Shown in pieces: positions 1 to 12,117 of a stretch of 64,000 bases of DNA. Made by a program: the position numbers and the translations under genes. Numbering within the stretch: the stretch's first letter is position 1; the number at the start of each line of letters is the position of its first letter. A model generated the notes under the pieces. It saw nothing but the letters and a program-made list of their open reading frames with translations, ran no database searches and was not told where the DNA came from. Origin of the DNA: Rhipidocladum racemiflorum (Eukaryota; Streptophyta; Magnoliopsida; Poales; Poaceae); assembly GCA_036346355.1 (NCBI GenBank), contig CM070584.1, positions 54,457,097 to 54,521,096 of the forward strand, given 5' to 3'.

Positions 1-640
1 GTTTCATAATCTTCACAGTCGTTCAAATAGAAACATAATAAGCCTACTATGCACCTCATTGCCAAAAGATAAAAAAAAAATGCATATTTCAAAATGATGA
101 GCACCTATACTTTCCCTCCTTGCACAAATATTGGAGTAAGTCTTGCACAAATATTGGAGTAAGTGAAGGGATAAGTAACCACCATCTACCCTTCATTCAT
201 GCTTTAAAACCTGTGTAACTTTAAAAAAGAAAAGCATATAAGTACCTCTTTTACATATTATAATTATACCATCTCATATAATCCACCACAGCACGGGCTC
301 ACAACCTCACAGCACGTGCACATGTGATGCCACACGCACCGAAACATGCCCGATGCTACGCAACGCTCGGGCTCGGCCATCCGTGTTGCTCCTTCCACGT
401 TGGAAGTAGTGGGCCGCTATCCCATCCCGCGGCACACTTGCTTATCAGTATAAATAACTGCCACTAAACAAAGACACTTAGCATAGAGCAGGGTTTTAAA
501 TTTTGTTTTCGGTTCACATCACGTCACCTATCAAAATTCAAATTTTGGATAAAATCTAAAAGGCAAAATTCAAATCTAAAATTTTTTGAACCGAGAAAAT
601 CGAGGTCTCACCTAGATTTCGGCAAAATTGACCAAAGTTT
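1..640. other. AT-rich intergenic DNA, no gene seen
   Basis: No coding or RNA gene is supported here. The only clear structure is a perfect 23-bp tandem duplication at 119-141 and 142-164. Confidence 0.6.
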
Positions 641-955
641 TGGGTCTTTTCAAACCATATCAAATGGTCTGTAAGGCTATAAAAATACGTGTACCTCTTA
701 TAGAACTAGAAGTGTGTGTTGGCAGGGTGGTCTATGGCGTCACCTCACATCAAGAGGTTTGGGATTCGATTCTTAGTCTCAACACTTTTTTTAAAAAAAT
801 TTGGAAGCCATTCAAAATGCTATAAAAATTAGTGTAGCTCTTGTTCTACAAGAAGCCTAGGCTGGCTAGGTGGTCTACGGTGCCAACTTACATACGGGAG
901 GTCTGGAGTTTGAATCTTGATCTAAATACTATTTTTTTTAAAATTTTTTTTGCAA
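641..955 (+). repeat. Two tandem tRNA-like (SINE-like) modules
   Basis: Two related units of about 145-150 bp follow each other. Each has a shared leader (a 'ctataaaaat' block near 678 and 823), then an A-box-like motif (TGGCAGGGTGG near 719; TGGCTAGGTGG near 862), then a degenerate B-box about 45 bp downstream (ggattcgattct near 763; gagtttgaatct near 907), and a T/A-rich tail. A-box to B-box spacing fits a tRNA-derived Pol III promoter. I cannot name a SINE family, and the B-boxes are imperfect, so these may be decayed. Confidence 0.45.
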
Positions 956-970
956 GCCATTCAAAAAATG

Positions 971-1047
971 GTGTCGGACAATAGAATCGAACCCAAGACC
1001 ACCTGCCTTGCAACCGAGTGGTTTACCATCTCAGCTACAACCACTTG
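971..1047 (-). repeat. tRNA-like sequence, inverted relative to its neighbours
   Basis: On the minus strand this reads as a tRNA-like body with an A-box TAGCTGAGATGG and a B-box GGTTCGATTCT at normal spacing, resembling the 5' part of a tRNA or tRNA-derived SINE. The anticodon arm does not pair well, so a working tRNA gene is unlikely. It lies directly after the two tRNA-like modules on the + strand. Confidence 0.5.
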
Positions 1048-1082
1048 TTTGGTTTACCATCTCAGCTACAACCACTTGTTTG
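1020..1082. repeat. 31-bp tandem duplication
   Basis: Two perfect adjacent copies of a 31-bp unit (1021-1051 and 1052-1082) duplicate the A-box half of the minus-strand tRNA-like sequence. Confidence 0.85.
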
Positions 1083-3480
1083 GCTTATTAGTATATCGGT
1101 AATGATACGAGGCATACGCACGATGCTACCAAAAGAATCTGACACTTGGGTTACGTGCTTCTTTGTGCCTACATTGTATTCTCTCTCCCGCCTCAGAAGA
1201 AACCTACGGAGACAATTTATTTTCATATCTGTTGGGATCTGCGGGCGGCTGTGGATGCGAATGGTGCCGAATCCGCCGGCTGCCTTGCCAATCTGGTCCT
1301 TGGCTTGCATGTGGACCGTGCTGACTTCGCGAGCACTAGAGCACGACGCGGGCCGTATATGGCACGACGGCGCGGAAGCGGTCGACGCAGAGGACGGCGC
1401 GTGCGACGGATGGCGGACGGCTTGTTCTGAGAACCTCACTCCGATACCACTTGCGGCTACCGCCTCTCAGAGTCGTTTTCTCTCAGAGCAACGACCTGAA
1501 TCGATTTTGAATCTACTGTGGTATCACTTGTTAGAGCAGATACACGGTAAAATATTTTAGACACAATTTAACGTAAAAAAAACCTTGCAAAAAAAAAAAA
1601 ATCACTACAATGATTCAAAAATTATATGTACAGGGATTAGCTTAAATAGCCAAAAAAAAAATCTAGTTGTCGAAGATTTGGCTTCTAACAAATTATGGAT
1701 AAAACCAAATTTGTTAGGATATTTGAGTTATCTCTAGTAGAGATTGTATAGGTATCCCTTCGTCACTTCTCAAGCGATGGTTTTATTCAATTGAAGTGGT
1801 TGTGGGTGGTCTCAAAACAGTCTAATTCTTAATGTAATTCTAGCCCATACTTTTATAATATTACAATAGAACTTAGTAATTAAAGTTAAGCTAATAATAA
1901 CTATTTGTGACAGAAGGGACTAGTTTTTTCTTCCTCTAATGCATATCAGTATCACGGCCACACTTCTTCCTTGTCTCTTGCAGCGGTGCTGCCACATCCG
2001 TCGCTACTCACTACCTCCAGGACGTACGCCTTCCTTCCTTGTGTCAGAGCTCGTCACCGACCCACTCAACTCTGCCAGCCCACTCTACTCCACTACTCCT
2101 CCATTCCACTGCTGCCTCCGCTGTCTCTAAACTCCAGTGCAGATAAATCCTAGCCCTAACTCACCACCGCGATAGAGGAGGAGCTTCGTTGGAGTACGAA
2201 TCGTAACGCAAATCCAAAGACGTCTCTGTATGTCCAAACTAAACATTTCTGATAACATCCTTGGTTAAAGTAATTCAGTTTGATTGCGCGTGTTCTAGGA
2301 TGCTGCTTGTTTTTACACTCGCGGGAATAGTAATCCATCACCCATCCAATTGAAATCTGCACTGTGTCGTTAAATATGACAACGTATACATGCTTGTAGC
2401 TGTATACACATGGGCCTGAACAGAACAGTAATTTATCCCGTCATTCCGAATGGCCTCCTACCGTTACTCCGGAATTGCTCGAGTAGCCTGCAGTTGCCGT
2501 CGGCTACCGGCGGCTTGCATCAGGAGTTCCCCACGGAGGCGCAGGTCGCACAGCGCACGCGATTTCTGTGTTCAGTCCATCGCTGCATTGGTTATCTGAG
2601 CTAACAAATTGCGCTGATCAATCGCCATCATTAACTGGAGCATTGGTGCCCAGATTTTGCTCTTTTGTTTCTTCTTCTGTCCCTCACAGCCTCAATTGTG
2701 AAACTAAAACTCCCAGTTGCACGCGTAATGTTACGATCCAAGACGGGAATAGGAGAATATGGGATAAGAGGGATGCAATTTGGGGAGGATTGTGAGTAGT
2801 TTACACAGAGATCGAGAAGGATTTGAGGTAGAAGAGGGAAGCCAGCGAGGAAGAAGCAAGGGGAGCAGATGAATGGTCCATGACATACAATGTACAATGA
2901 CTTGTTTGCACACGATCTAGGAACCAGAAAATCGAACAAACCCAAAGATCGAACTGCTCTCCTAGCTAAGAGCTATCCAACGACCCAGCTATGGCCTTTC
3001 ACGTCCAATGGCAATGGCAGCTCCTCCTCTGCTTTCGCCATCGTCGCCGGCTCCGTTGCTGCGTTCCTCGATAAAATTTTGACATGACCTTTCTTACATT
3101 TTTAAAAAATGTCAAGTTGTAAAGTACATATTTTGCAATAATAACGTAAATATGGAAAAATTTTGGTATGATCATTGCTATATTTTAGACAATCTCATGT
3201 TGTAAAGTGCACATTTAGCAATAATATCTCAACAAATAATATTTCACTTCAATACCATTCACAAATTGATCTAACAAGTCTATATCTCAACGTTCATGGC
3301 ATATGATATTTGAAATCAATATTTCTCACCGAAAATAAATGTTCGCATTTCACATAGTTTCGTCGTCTTTCCATTGTCACACATATAACATGTTAGACCT
3401 ACATAAATGCTATGTTAGTAAAAAATTGAGTTGCAATGAAATAAAACATACACATGAAACATTACTTTCAGGGCTACAGG
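1083..3480. other. No gene recognised; one GC-rich patch
   Basis: The patch at about 1220-1440 is GC-rich and open in several frames, but no protein family is recognisable and it has no splice or promoter context. The sequence near 1436-1455 resembles the complement of a tRNA-Met primer-binding site, so part of this may be retroelement remnant. The rest is AT-rich without visible structure. Confidence 0.5.
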
Positions 3481-3553
3481 CAGTACTATTGGGTGTACAC
3501 TTGGTTGGCTATGTTGTACTCCTCGGTGGACATTATCACTAATCCTCATGTAG

Positions 3554-4270
3554 CTAGCAACTCCGCCTTATATTCATGCAAGCTTTGCTCCGTCTATGGG
3601 CTAGTCGTTTGCCATTGTTGGTACAATTGGGCATAAAAGTCGGGGTCTTGCCATACATAGATCCATTGGGTGGGAGGTTATGCACGAGCATCCGGGGTGG
3701 CGTAGTCATAACGGCCATATGAGCCATAATTTTCTTGTGTCTCAATGACACTGTACGAGCTAGAGCTATCTTACGGTGTGTCGTGGTTATGTCTAGTCCC
3801 TTCCCTTTCCTGCAGTAGTCGTCTTCTGTGATTATGGAGCGCTATGGTCTTTTGTCTTGTGTGGCATGAGTGTATTGCGGCTCTCCTGGAAATTCTATGG
3901 GACGCTGTCCTTCTAAGTGGGAAGTGGGAGGGATCGAGGTACTGTCATCAGAGGTAGCCATGGCATGATGGAGTTGGTCCTCCTTATTAGCATCACTCGT
4001 GTACTCTAAAGGTGCACTTGTTTCGGCAGAAAATCTCCAGTTGTTGCTTCCTTTCTGAGCCTCTCGTCCCCCTTTCCCTTTTTCTTATCCTTCGTCTTTG
4101 TCTAGGTTGCGCTAAAAGTACTTGCGGACCTCATTAGGAACTTGATTACACTGGACGACATTCGTACCGCACCCTACCAAGTGGTGCTTCAATCAGATTG
4201 CATCGCCTCCTTTCTACTCTTTGTGATAATACTTGCATTGGGATTCGATCCACATCTTGTAGCCGTGCTC
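3554..4270 (-). pseudogene. Broken hAT-superfamily transposase with BED zinc finger
   Basis: Reading the minus strand from about 4270, a frame runs W-E-H-G-Y-K-M-W then C-x-Y-Y-H-K-E, K-G-G, L-K-H-H-L and N-V-x-x-C-N-x-V-P-N-E-V. This matches the BED-type zinc-finger N-terminus of plant hAT (Ac-like) transposases. At least three in-frame stops interrupt it. The reading continues leftwards through about 3554 with a proline-rich linker (63-aa open stretch 3554-3751), but the RNase-H-like catalytic core and the hAT dimerisation region are not visible. It is a dead fragment. The family call rests on recognition of the BED motif spacing; no terminal inverted repeats were found around it. Confidence 0.6.
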
Positions 4271-7200
4271 CCACACAATATTATTATGGCCTGCCATCTA
4301 CTAATAGAAAATAACAAGAAATTAGCATGCATGCAGTTTACCTTATAAAAACACAATCAATGCACATTGTCTCGAAAGCAATTTGTGGCAGGCTACAAAC
4401 CTACCCGCCTCAATAAAGAGATCCCAGCAAAACTCATCTACCTAAACGTCCTTGGTAGATACTTGGCAATTTTTGATCACAAGCATCCTAAGTTTACTAC
4501 ATCTCACAAAAAATGAACAAGCCTCCTAGGTCACAAGCAAAACCTACCTACCTAAACATCCTATGTTTACTACATCTAATAAAAAAATGAATTTGTGCCA
4601 GGCAACCAAACATACTTAGCTAACATCACAACAAGCAATTTTTTGAAAACATACTACATCCAACATCCTAGGTTACAAACAATTTTTGCTAGGCAACCGA
4701 ACATACTTAACTAACATCATAACAAGAACAAACATACTTAATTACCTAAAATAAGCCGTGTAAACTAGTTCCAAACTTCTCAAACTCCACATAATCTAAC
4801 ATCAGAACAACAACACACATTGATTCTCGCTTGGTTTCAGTCAAATATCGACCGATTTCAGTAGAATATCTAGCGGTTTCAGTCGAAAATCGACTCAGCC
4901 GTTGTTCTATCAGGTCTGATCGATTTTAATGGCTGAGTTGATTTTCGGCACTTACCGAGTGATTATCAACCTCCGAGCGGCGAGATGACAGCCGGCGGCG
5001 GTGACGATGTGGAGAGGGGAGCGAGTGGAGTGTCGGAAGAGCAATAATCGTGTCCGAAGGTTGGTAAAAATGGGTTAAAAGGCATGTGATTCTTAAGTGG
5101 GCCAGACCGGGTTATTGGGACAAATGGATGTGGACTGAGCCTCCTACTGTTTTTTTCCTCTCTTTTTTTTTTGTCCCATTTCAATTATCTAAATTCGGTT
5201 TTGGCTCAAAAACGTCTCACACATTTGGTTTCTCAATAAATTTTGATGTCAGATGCCACAAAGCTTTTAATACTAATTTTACGGAACTTTAGAATAATTT
5301 TTCCAAATATTTGGATTTTTTTGAATTTGAATTGCACCAATTTACGGGTCGGTTTCAAAGGCCGAACCGACTCGACACGTTCGATTATCACGAATATCAC
5401 TCGATTTTCGTCGGTTTTTGATACCCTGTTCCGCGAACACAGCTGGACGTTCTTTGGACGCTTCATGCAGATTTTGTCTAACCAGGTTGTGGTTTGCCCT
5501 TGCAACTTCAGTACGCGCGTCCATAGATCGACCCGGCCTTGGCTGCTTGCTTGCATCTATGCAGAATCACACACGACTCGCGTACAGTACTGACTAATTA
5601 GTTCGAAGTGTGCCGGATTAATCCTACCATGCTACGCGTGCTGCCCCGCAATCAGTAGGAATGATGCATGGATTTGTAAGTGTAATTCCACCAGCTCTGG
5701 CATTAATTTGGCCTGCTGACGGATGTGGTCTTCTGGGCTCTGATAGTGTTCTTCATTCCTCAGCTCATTTCAGTCTCAGTGTAGTGAGCGTCTGAGTGAT
5801 GATTAGACCTTGCCTGAACCTAGACATTCCAGTCCCTCCAGATAAGTGAAAAGTTGAGCTAATCATCGTGCGTAACATTTTCATAACTTGATTAATTTGC
5901 AGGTAACGGGCTGCACGCACTCTTTCGACCCTGTGTTTCTACTGACGGAGACTGCTCTTAACAGCTTGGTAGTAGAACCCAAGTAAATTAAAACACAACT
6001 AGTATTATGTTATGGTGGAAGATAAAGGCAAATTTTGTTACGCACCTTTTGTTTTCCAGGTCCTCCCTTGGTTCAGAATAGCATATTTCATTCTTTGGAC
6101 ATGATCGTAGGTAATCATCCGATGTATCGCATGTTTGTCGCTTGACATGGTGAGATCGATAATATTTCCGGTATTTGCTTCAGTTTTGATCATATTTAAA
6201 CGTTAAGTGATAAGTCCATGAATCAATTTGTGTCGTTGCCTCTTAAAACCTTTGATGAAATTGTTATGATGGATTAAAACAGCCAAGAGAGACGTAATCT
6301 CAAAGTCAACGTAGCAGTAACACTTAATTCTTAACATTCTAAGAGCTAGTGCCATTTGAATATTTAAAAGTTGTTTTTACCTGAATAGCACAGAGCACAT
6401 CTCACAGATTCTCAAAGACTTGCTTCTGACTTCAAAATTTTCATCTGCATATTTGATCTGTGTAGGTGGCCGGCCACACCCATTTCTTAATCCCACAGCA
6501 CCACTATGGTTTGACAATAGTTACATTTGTGCACATTCAATAGTTTCCTAAACGTAATTGCTCAAGGAGATCATTCCAATTTGTTATGACAAGGGTTTGA
6601 ATTCTGTAGGAATTTCTCCGTGGCATTACTTCATTTTCTGTGTTCCCACATGTAGTGTTCCCACAGATGTTTGTGTGATCAAAATTGGTTGTAAATGTTA
6701 TGCATACACCCATATTTGTTCATCGATCAAGAGGTTTATATCCTCTGGTACTGCAAGCTCCACTCATCATTGTTTGCATAAAAAATTGCATTCATTTTTG
6801 GACCAGACAAGATCAATTTCAACATCTGAAGGATCAATCAAGCAAGATATAATTGAAAGGCTTGGGGAGGCAATTAACATTAATGACTACTCCAGTATTG
6901 TGCTGTATGTTAATTTGTTCCCAGATGTAGTTAGTCATAAATATGATTGTGATTGAATTTTCAGAATTACTACTACTAGGAATGTGTGAAACCGAGTCCG
7001 TGATGCATTGCAAATTGCATGCCTAATTTTATTCCGCTGACTTCTTTGATTGTATTATTAATCACTACCAGACCTCAGATTATTATCCAATTGTCATGTA
7101 CCGGTCAGTCTACGAACATTATTGAACAATTTATTCTAACCACATATGTAACACCCCTTTTTCGTGTAGTGCCTCCCCAAGCCAACTTAAGACTCATAAC

Positions 7201-7510
7201 CCAAAGGTCAAATATTGTTCAAATGCCAGAAAATTATAGTGGAAAATCCATATAGATAACCCAGCAAACCTATGGCTGGTGGGAGTATTATCTAGAAAAA
7301 ATGGCTGGTGGGAGCTGAAGTTTAGTTCAGACTTCAGAGAGGCAAGATGTCACGTCGGACTGCGCAACAGACTCTGTTCATGGAAACGCCACGTTTCTCG
7401 CTTTGTAAACTGCTAATTGAACACTGCACGCTAGTTGTTTAATTTACGGAATCTCAGGATGGATCAGGATTTCAGAACTTATAACTGGAACCCTACATAG
7501 CCATACAAAC
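4271..7510. other. No gene recognised; one short imperfect hairpin
   Basis: Positions 4884-4900 and 4930-4948 form an imperfect inverted repeat (cgaaaatcgactcagcc and its near complement). A 132-aa open stretch at 6558-6956 has no recognisable domain and no splice or promoter context. A 'tgtaacacccc' start near 7147 resembles the terminus of a gypsy LTR, but no matching end is visible. Confidence 0.5.
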
Positions 7511-7732
7511 TGTTAGACAACCTCGCTATCGAATAGTCCGGGGTTGCCTAATAGGTTTAAACTAGAGAACAGAGAGAGAGGGCGAGAGACACAATATGAG
7601 GAGGAACGGGTCTGCTTTATTATTCTGTATGCTTGTGTACAATGGGGTGACCTTCTGCCTCCTATATATATAGTGGTTCTGCTTAGAGATAAGGAAGAGT
7701 CCATATAGGATACGACAACCGGTTTCCTAACA
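7511..7732 (-). mobile_element. Solo LTR, 222 bp, with perfect 5-bp target duplication
   Basis: The element begins TGTTAG and ends CTAACA on the + strand and is flanked on both sides by the same 5 bp, CAAAC (7506-7510 and 7733-7737). On the minus strand it has a TATA-like box (complement of 7663-7672) followed downstream by AATAAA (complement of 7616-7621). That is the order expected for U3-R and sets the orientation. There is no internal domain, so this is a solo LTR left by recombination, probably of a small Copia-type or TRIM element; the family is not established. Confidence 0.8.
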
Positions 7733-8002
7733 CAAACCTCCCACTGACTTCAATCAATGTTAATTTTCTCTTCTTCCATACATATTACCGCTATTAATTG
7801 TTTTAACCCTTTGGACGAGTGTCGACCGCTGCAGATCCTACTTTGTTCTAACATATACCATGTAACAAAGTGGTATCATTGTTACTTGATTTACAACTAA
7901 AAAGTTACTGGCACCAAATATTATTCTAGTGTATGCCACTATTATTGTTAGAGGTATATCTATATTTAGGTTTTTAATTTTTAAATACTTATATGTCAAT
8001 TA

Positions 8003-8214
8003 CAAGCAGCGGTACAGCTTGCAATTATATAATAAAACAGACGTGTGCTAGTACCACTGGGAATTAATTTTCTCAAGTGATAGTACTTCTCGAAAACTAG
8101 GTACCACTTGGAATGCTTTTCCAAGCTAGCTACCCAACGGGAAGCAGTACATACTAGAATTCCAAGTGATACTACTGCTTCCAATACCCACTATTGCAAG
8201 CGGTTCTGCAGCCT
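8003..8214. mobile_element. Possible MITE with imperfect terminal inverted repeats
   Basis: The left edge (8003-8024) and the complement of the right edge (8193-8214) share an imperfect repeat ending in cttgcaat. Inside, several related palindrome-like blocks around 'ccaagtgatagtac' recur. No target duplication was identified, so this is tentative. Confidence 0.4.
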
Positions 8215-8522
8215 ACGAGGGTAGGTCATCATGTAGTACACAAGCAATCCCGACTAATAACTGCAATTAGTGCTGTTAATCTCATCTTTGGTTCATCCAT
8301 GTCATCTCTATTATTTTTGGTCGTATGATACGTAATGATCGTTCCAGATTATTTCATATTGATCACATTCATCTTGCACCTCATTTTGGGTTTTTTTTTT
8401 TTAACAGCCTGATTTCGATTTTACCGTTTTAGAAGGAAGTGCAACGCTGTGAACTGACGCCCATGATGATGATGCAGAAGGACGTCTTTTTTTGTTTGCA
8501 ATTATATATATATAGAGAGAGA

Positions 8523-8920
8523 GGATAGCTAGTGTACTATCGATAGTACAGATCTTCCGTCCTATAGGGTTGTGTTTGCAAAATTCGAAGACGAAATTGT
8601 TGATCCAAACCGTGCATTCTATTCATCTCATTGAAATCTCACTACCCACCAAATTTTATATTTTTTGAACTTTTTCTCCTATTTATTTTGTATTTTTCAA
8701 AACCAGCTTCATTGGACGGCCCACAACTAATTATATCGTGGATTTTGAAAAATACAAAATAAATATGAGAAAAATTTCAAAAAATATAAAATTTGGTGGG
8801 TAGTGAGATTTCAATGAGATGAACATAATGCACGGTTTGGATCAACAATTTCGTCTTCGAATTTTGCAAACACAGTGCTATAGCACGAAGGATCTGTACT
8901 ATCGATAGTACACTAGCAAT

Positions 8921-8922
<2 letters not shown>
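8523..8922. mobile_element. 400-bp foldback MITE, nearly a full-length inverted repeat
   Basis: Arms of about 182 bp (8523-8704 and 8739-8922) are near-perfect reverse complements around a loop of about 34 nt. The outer ends contain a self-palindromic core (gtactatcgatagtac). Transcription would give a long double-stranded hairpin. It sits in a TA-rich site, so the target duplication cannot be read with certainty. Confidence 0.85.

Positions 8923-9003
<81 letters not shown>
8923..9003. repeat. Compound (TA)n-(GT)n microsatellite
   Basis: An uninterrupted (TA) run to 8968 is followed by a (GT) run to about 9003, directly abutting the foldback MITE. Confidence 0.95.
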
Positions 9004-9004
<1 letters not shown>

Positions 9005-9179
9005 CACTATCTATGCATATATATTTTACCATCATACAATAGTAAATTAGTGTTTATTTTGGTAGTAAAAATATGATTTATGTGATGTTTATTAGCGAGA
9101 TTTATATCATGCTATTTTTCTCATCGGCTATAGTAGATTGTTGAAAGTCGTTTGTGAATGGGAGAAGCCGCCGATAAAA

Positions 9180-9385
9180 CCCAAAAAGGGAGTGTATAGG
9201 CATCATCCGGATGTTTTTGTCCCAAAAAACATCCAAATTTTGGACCGTACGATTAAAACACACATCCGTAGGATCAACCCATCTCGAATTTAGGGGGGCC
9301 GTGCATTGATCTGAAAGCAAATCCAATGGCCAAGAATTTGGATGATGGTTGCTAAAGAAAACATCCGGATGAAACCAAAAAGTTA
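9180..9385 (-). mobile_element. MITE-like dispersed repeat, copy A
   Basis: This stretch is the reverse complement of a diverged copy at 35851-36058. Both copies carry catccggatgtttt near each end in inverted orientation, which fits a terminal inverted repeat element of about 200 bp. Confidence 0.65.
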
Positions 9386-9985
9386 TAGCCAATTAAAAGG
9401 AAAGAAAAGAAAAGTGTGCCCACGTAAGACTGTCGGCCAGGCCAATGTGCGTCCAAAAATGATACTAGTCTGACTTCAGAATTCTTCTTCCTCCCTTAAG
9501 AAAAACACGTCCACAGCAACTTGCATGTGCAGCCCTCATCAGATGCTCGATCGATCACTCCATCCCGTAGTTGCATGCGGTAGTTCAAGGAATAAGACTC
9601 TTTCCTCGTCGCGCATATGACAGGAATAATATGCGAAGCAATCGAAGAACAGGTCGTGCACCAGCCATACGCTCCTGCAGGCTAAGTCGACCGTTGACCA
9701 AAAAAAGAGAGAAAAAAATGAGACTTTCTGCAGTATTCATTTCAGCAAGAAAACGAAATGTATTTCAGTACTCGGCAGGTCTACACGCCAGGCCGGCCAC
9801 TATATATGATTTCTTGGCTCTTTTCATGTATGCACTCGTGCGAGCGCAGTTTACGCCGCACGCTACTACTCTATTATGCATGGTTTCCTGCTTCAACTTG
9901 TGGAGTTATTTATCATCTTTTTGCGTTTCATTTAATTTTTGACTGTTGCAGTGTGCATGGCGCTAATTAATAGTTAAGCACCTTC
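9386..9985. other. No gene or repeat recognised
   Basis: A 123-aa open frame (9571-9942) has no recognisable domain and no splice or promoter context. Nothing else is visible. Confidence 0.5.
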
Positions 9986-9987
9986 TA

Positions 9988-10280
9988 CTCCCTCCGTCCA
10001 GAAATGATCTACGTTTAAGCTATAGACACAAAGATCAACGTAGTCCATTTACTCCACAACGTGTGAGTTGTACATCGTTTCATGATCCCCGCATGCATGC
10101 AAGCCACCAATAGTGACCAAGCATTACTTTTCTAGTTGTATGCTGGCGCATGATGATTCGTAGTTGCATTGCTGGCACATTAAATGTGCATGATATACGA
10201 AGAGGCCACTTGTTAATACGAAGATCATTTCTGGATTTCTTTATTTTGCTAATACGAAGATCATTTCTGGACGGAGGGAG
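9988..10280. mobile_element. Stowaway MITE
   Basis: Terminal inverted repeats CTCCCTCCGTCCAGAAATGA (left) and its complement (right) are flanked by the TA target duplication (9986-9987 and 10281-10282). Length is 293 bp, typical of Stowaway. A 21-bp block ending in the right TIR (aatacgaagatcatttctgg...) occurs twice, near 10215 and 10252. Confidence 0.93.
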
Positions 10281-10377
10281 TACTTCTTCAGTGATAGTGC
10301 GATATACAGTATAGCGTATGTTGGTTACATTTGAAAACTTTTTATTGCAGCCACTATATCACAGCGCACATCATTTA

Positions 10378-10580
10378 GGCCCTGTTTGGTACGGTTTCAG
10401 ATTCTAGTAGAAACAGAAACGGTTCCAGATTCTTGGTAGAAACGTTTCAGGTAGGATTTTGTGAATCGTGGAAAAAGAAGAAACGATTCGAGTAGAATTG
10501 TTCCGAGTTTTAGCCCGTTTGGTTGAGTTTCTTTCAGAATCTAGTAGAAACGGTCCGGTTCTAAGTTGCCAAACGATGCC
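10378..10580. mobile_element. Tourist-like (PIF/Harbinger) MITE
   Basis: The ends GGCCCTGTTTGG and ccaaacgatgcc form imperfect TIRs flanked by the 3-bp target duplication TTA (10375-10377 and 10581-10583). Length is 203 bp. The interior has repeated 'gtagaaac' blocks. Confidence 0.8.
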
Positions 10581-10583
10581 TTA

Positions 10584-11803
10584 TTTTGCAACAGAAAAAG
10601 AATTAATGGTATTAATTCACCAAGAAGAATCAGGTGCCTCACGTACGTACGTACGTATCATTTGAGCTTTATATATCTAACTGGTGGTATGCAAGTGAGC
10701 TGCTAGTCTTAGAGGTGCAGGTGGACGATCGAGAGAGCTAAGCTAAACCTGAGGTTAATTAGTTAGTTTGTGAATGGTCTAATGCCTAGGGTTGCGCCTC
10801 TGGAGTTAAGCGGCGCCAGATCCAACTAGTGGAGCAGCAGCCGAGCTAGCTAGCCGCCGGGAGATATCAGATGGAATGTTTAATACATACCTCGATCCCC
10901 ATTGAACGATCGAGTCGTAATCAACTCACGATTCTAACCATGCAATTAAACTACTACTATATTCATGTGCTGTACATTTCATCATATATGCAAAATCATA
11001 TAGACATGCACCATTTGGAGCTAGCTAATTAATTTCGTCAGCAGCCAGTTAATCAATAATTTTCAAACCAGAAGTTGTTGCTGAGACATGTTCGTGTGTG
11101 TGATCGCAGACAATCAATATAATTTTTGTTTTCTTGATGAGGGGACTGGCCAGAACATGAACATCAGCAGCACATGTTGCTGGACTGTATGGACTTTGGC
11201 CAAAATTATTATTTTTTATATAAATCCTAAAAAATTCCAAAGCATAATCATACATGGTGAAAGGTGGGAAGTTCCGAAAGAAAACCAACTTATGTGGTAG
11301 AGTTGGTTATGCCTAATTGAAGCAAGCAAAAGAAGAACATGTGCGCACATGCACTTGCTCGCTCGGCCTCGCCATCTCGCCCGCCGATGGCATGCGTGTG
11401 AATGGTGTGACGATTTCAGGTCCGATTTTGATTTTGTGAGAAACTACAGCTTCTTTTTGCACTCATAACCTTGCATGATAACGTGGCATACCTACACGTA
11501 ACGGAGAAGAACGTTTCAAACCGAACGTTTGAAATGCGCTAATTTCACAAAGCTTTTATGGCACGCATTAATGCCATTTCCAATTCTGCTGTGCAGAGTG
11601 ATTGCCTTCCATAAGTGGCAATCTATGTCTATATGAGGAGACGTCCTCTCGATTTGAACAATACGATAGATAAGTTCTTCGTCCCAAGTTAGATTGTGCT
11701 GAGTTGCCTGGCTTCTCCATCCCTTCATCGGCGTTCATGGGTACGTGGAGAGCAGTGTCTCCGAAACCATTAATTCCATCTCTTATCCTACACGGAAAAG
11801 GGT
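10584..11803. other. No gene recognised
   Basis: A short (ACGT)4 microsatellite lies at 10641-10657. On the minus strand at 11516-11822 an open stretch contains a GDTALHV motif reminiscent of an ankyrin repeat, but one short motif does not support a gene call. Confidence 0.5.
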
Positions 11804-12027
11804 CACTACTACAAGAATACACATTAGAATCGGTTCTTTTTCGTCATCACAATCGGTTTTGGTAGCGATAGAAAGTCCAACGATTGTAATGAGGAATCGT
11901 TATCACAGTCGGTTTTCTCCCCGATTATGATAAACAATCATCACAATCGGTTCTTGTGAAGAACCGATTGTGATGAGCCCTTTTCACTATTAAGCATTGT
12001 TCTGATGGTTTTAACACAAAACGAAGA

Positions 12028-12106
12028 TATTTCCCCAGGAGGTCACCCTCACCCATCCTAGTTAGTACTACCCTCGCCTAAGCACGCTTAACTAATGAGT
12101 TTTGCC
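12028..12106 (-). pseudogene. 5S rRNA-derived segment, second unit of a dimer
   Basis: The minus strand matches plant 5S rRNA from the A-box region (agttaagcgtgcttaggcga) through the C-box region (aggatgggtga) to the 3' part. It carries characteristic changes: CATTAG in place of CCGAAG before the A-box, an inserted 'act' before aggatggg, and a modified 3' end running into gttaaaacc. It follows the near-complete 5S copy at 12118-12232 in the same orientation. It cannot fold as a normal 5S rRNA. Confidence 0.85.
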
Positions 12107-12117
12107 GCCAATTTTAA

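Noticed and set aside
971..1047. Functional tRNA gene
   Set aside because: The anticodon stem does not pair and the acceptor arms are not complementary; only the promoter boxes are conserved.
6558..6956. 132-aa ORF as a possible gene
   Set aside because: No recognisable domain, promoter or splice evidence; composition like surrounding AT-rich DNA.
7146..7260. tgtaacacccc start as a gypsy LTR
   Set aside because: No matching end, target duplication or second copy could be found.
8777..9007. ORF with His-Thr and Ile-Tyr repeats
   Set aside because: It translates the (GT)n and (TA)n microsatellite and one arm of the foldback MITE.
11516..11822. Minus-strand open frames with a GDTALHV motif, possible ankyrin-repeat gene
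   Set aside because: Only one short motif in one frame, no second repeat, no splice structure, and the CACTA element begins at 11804.
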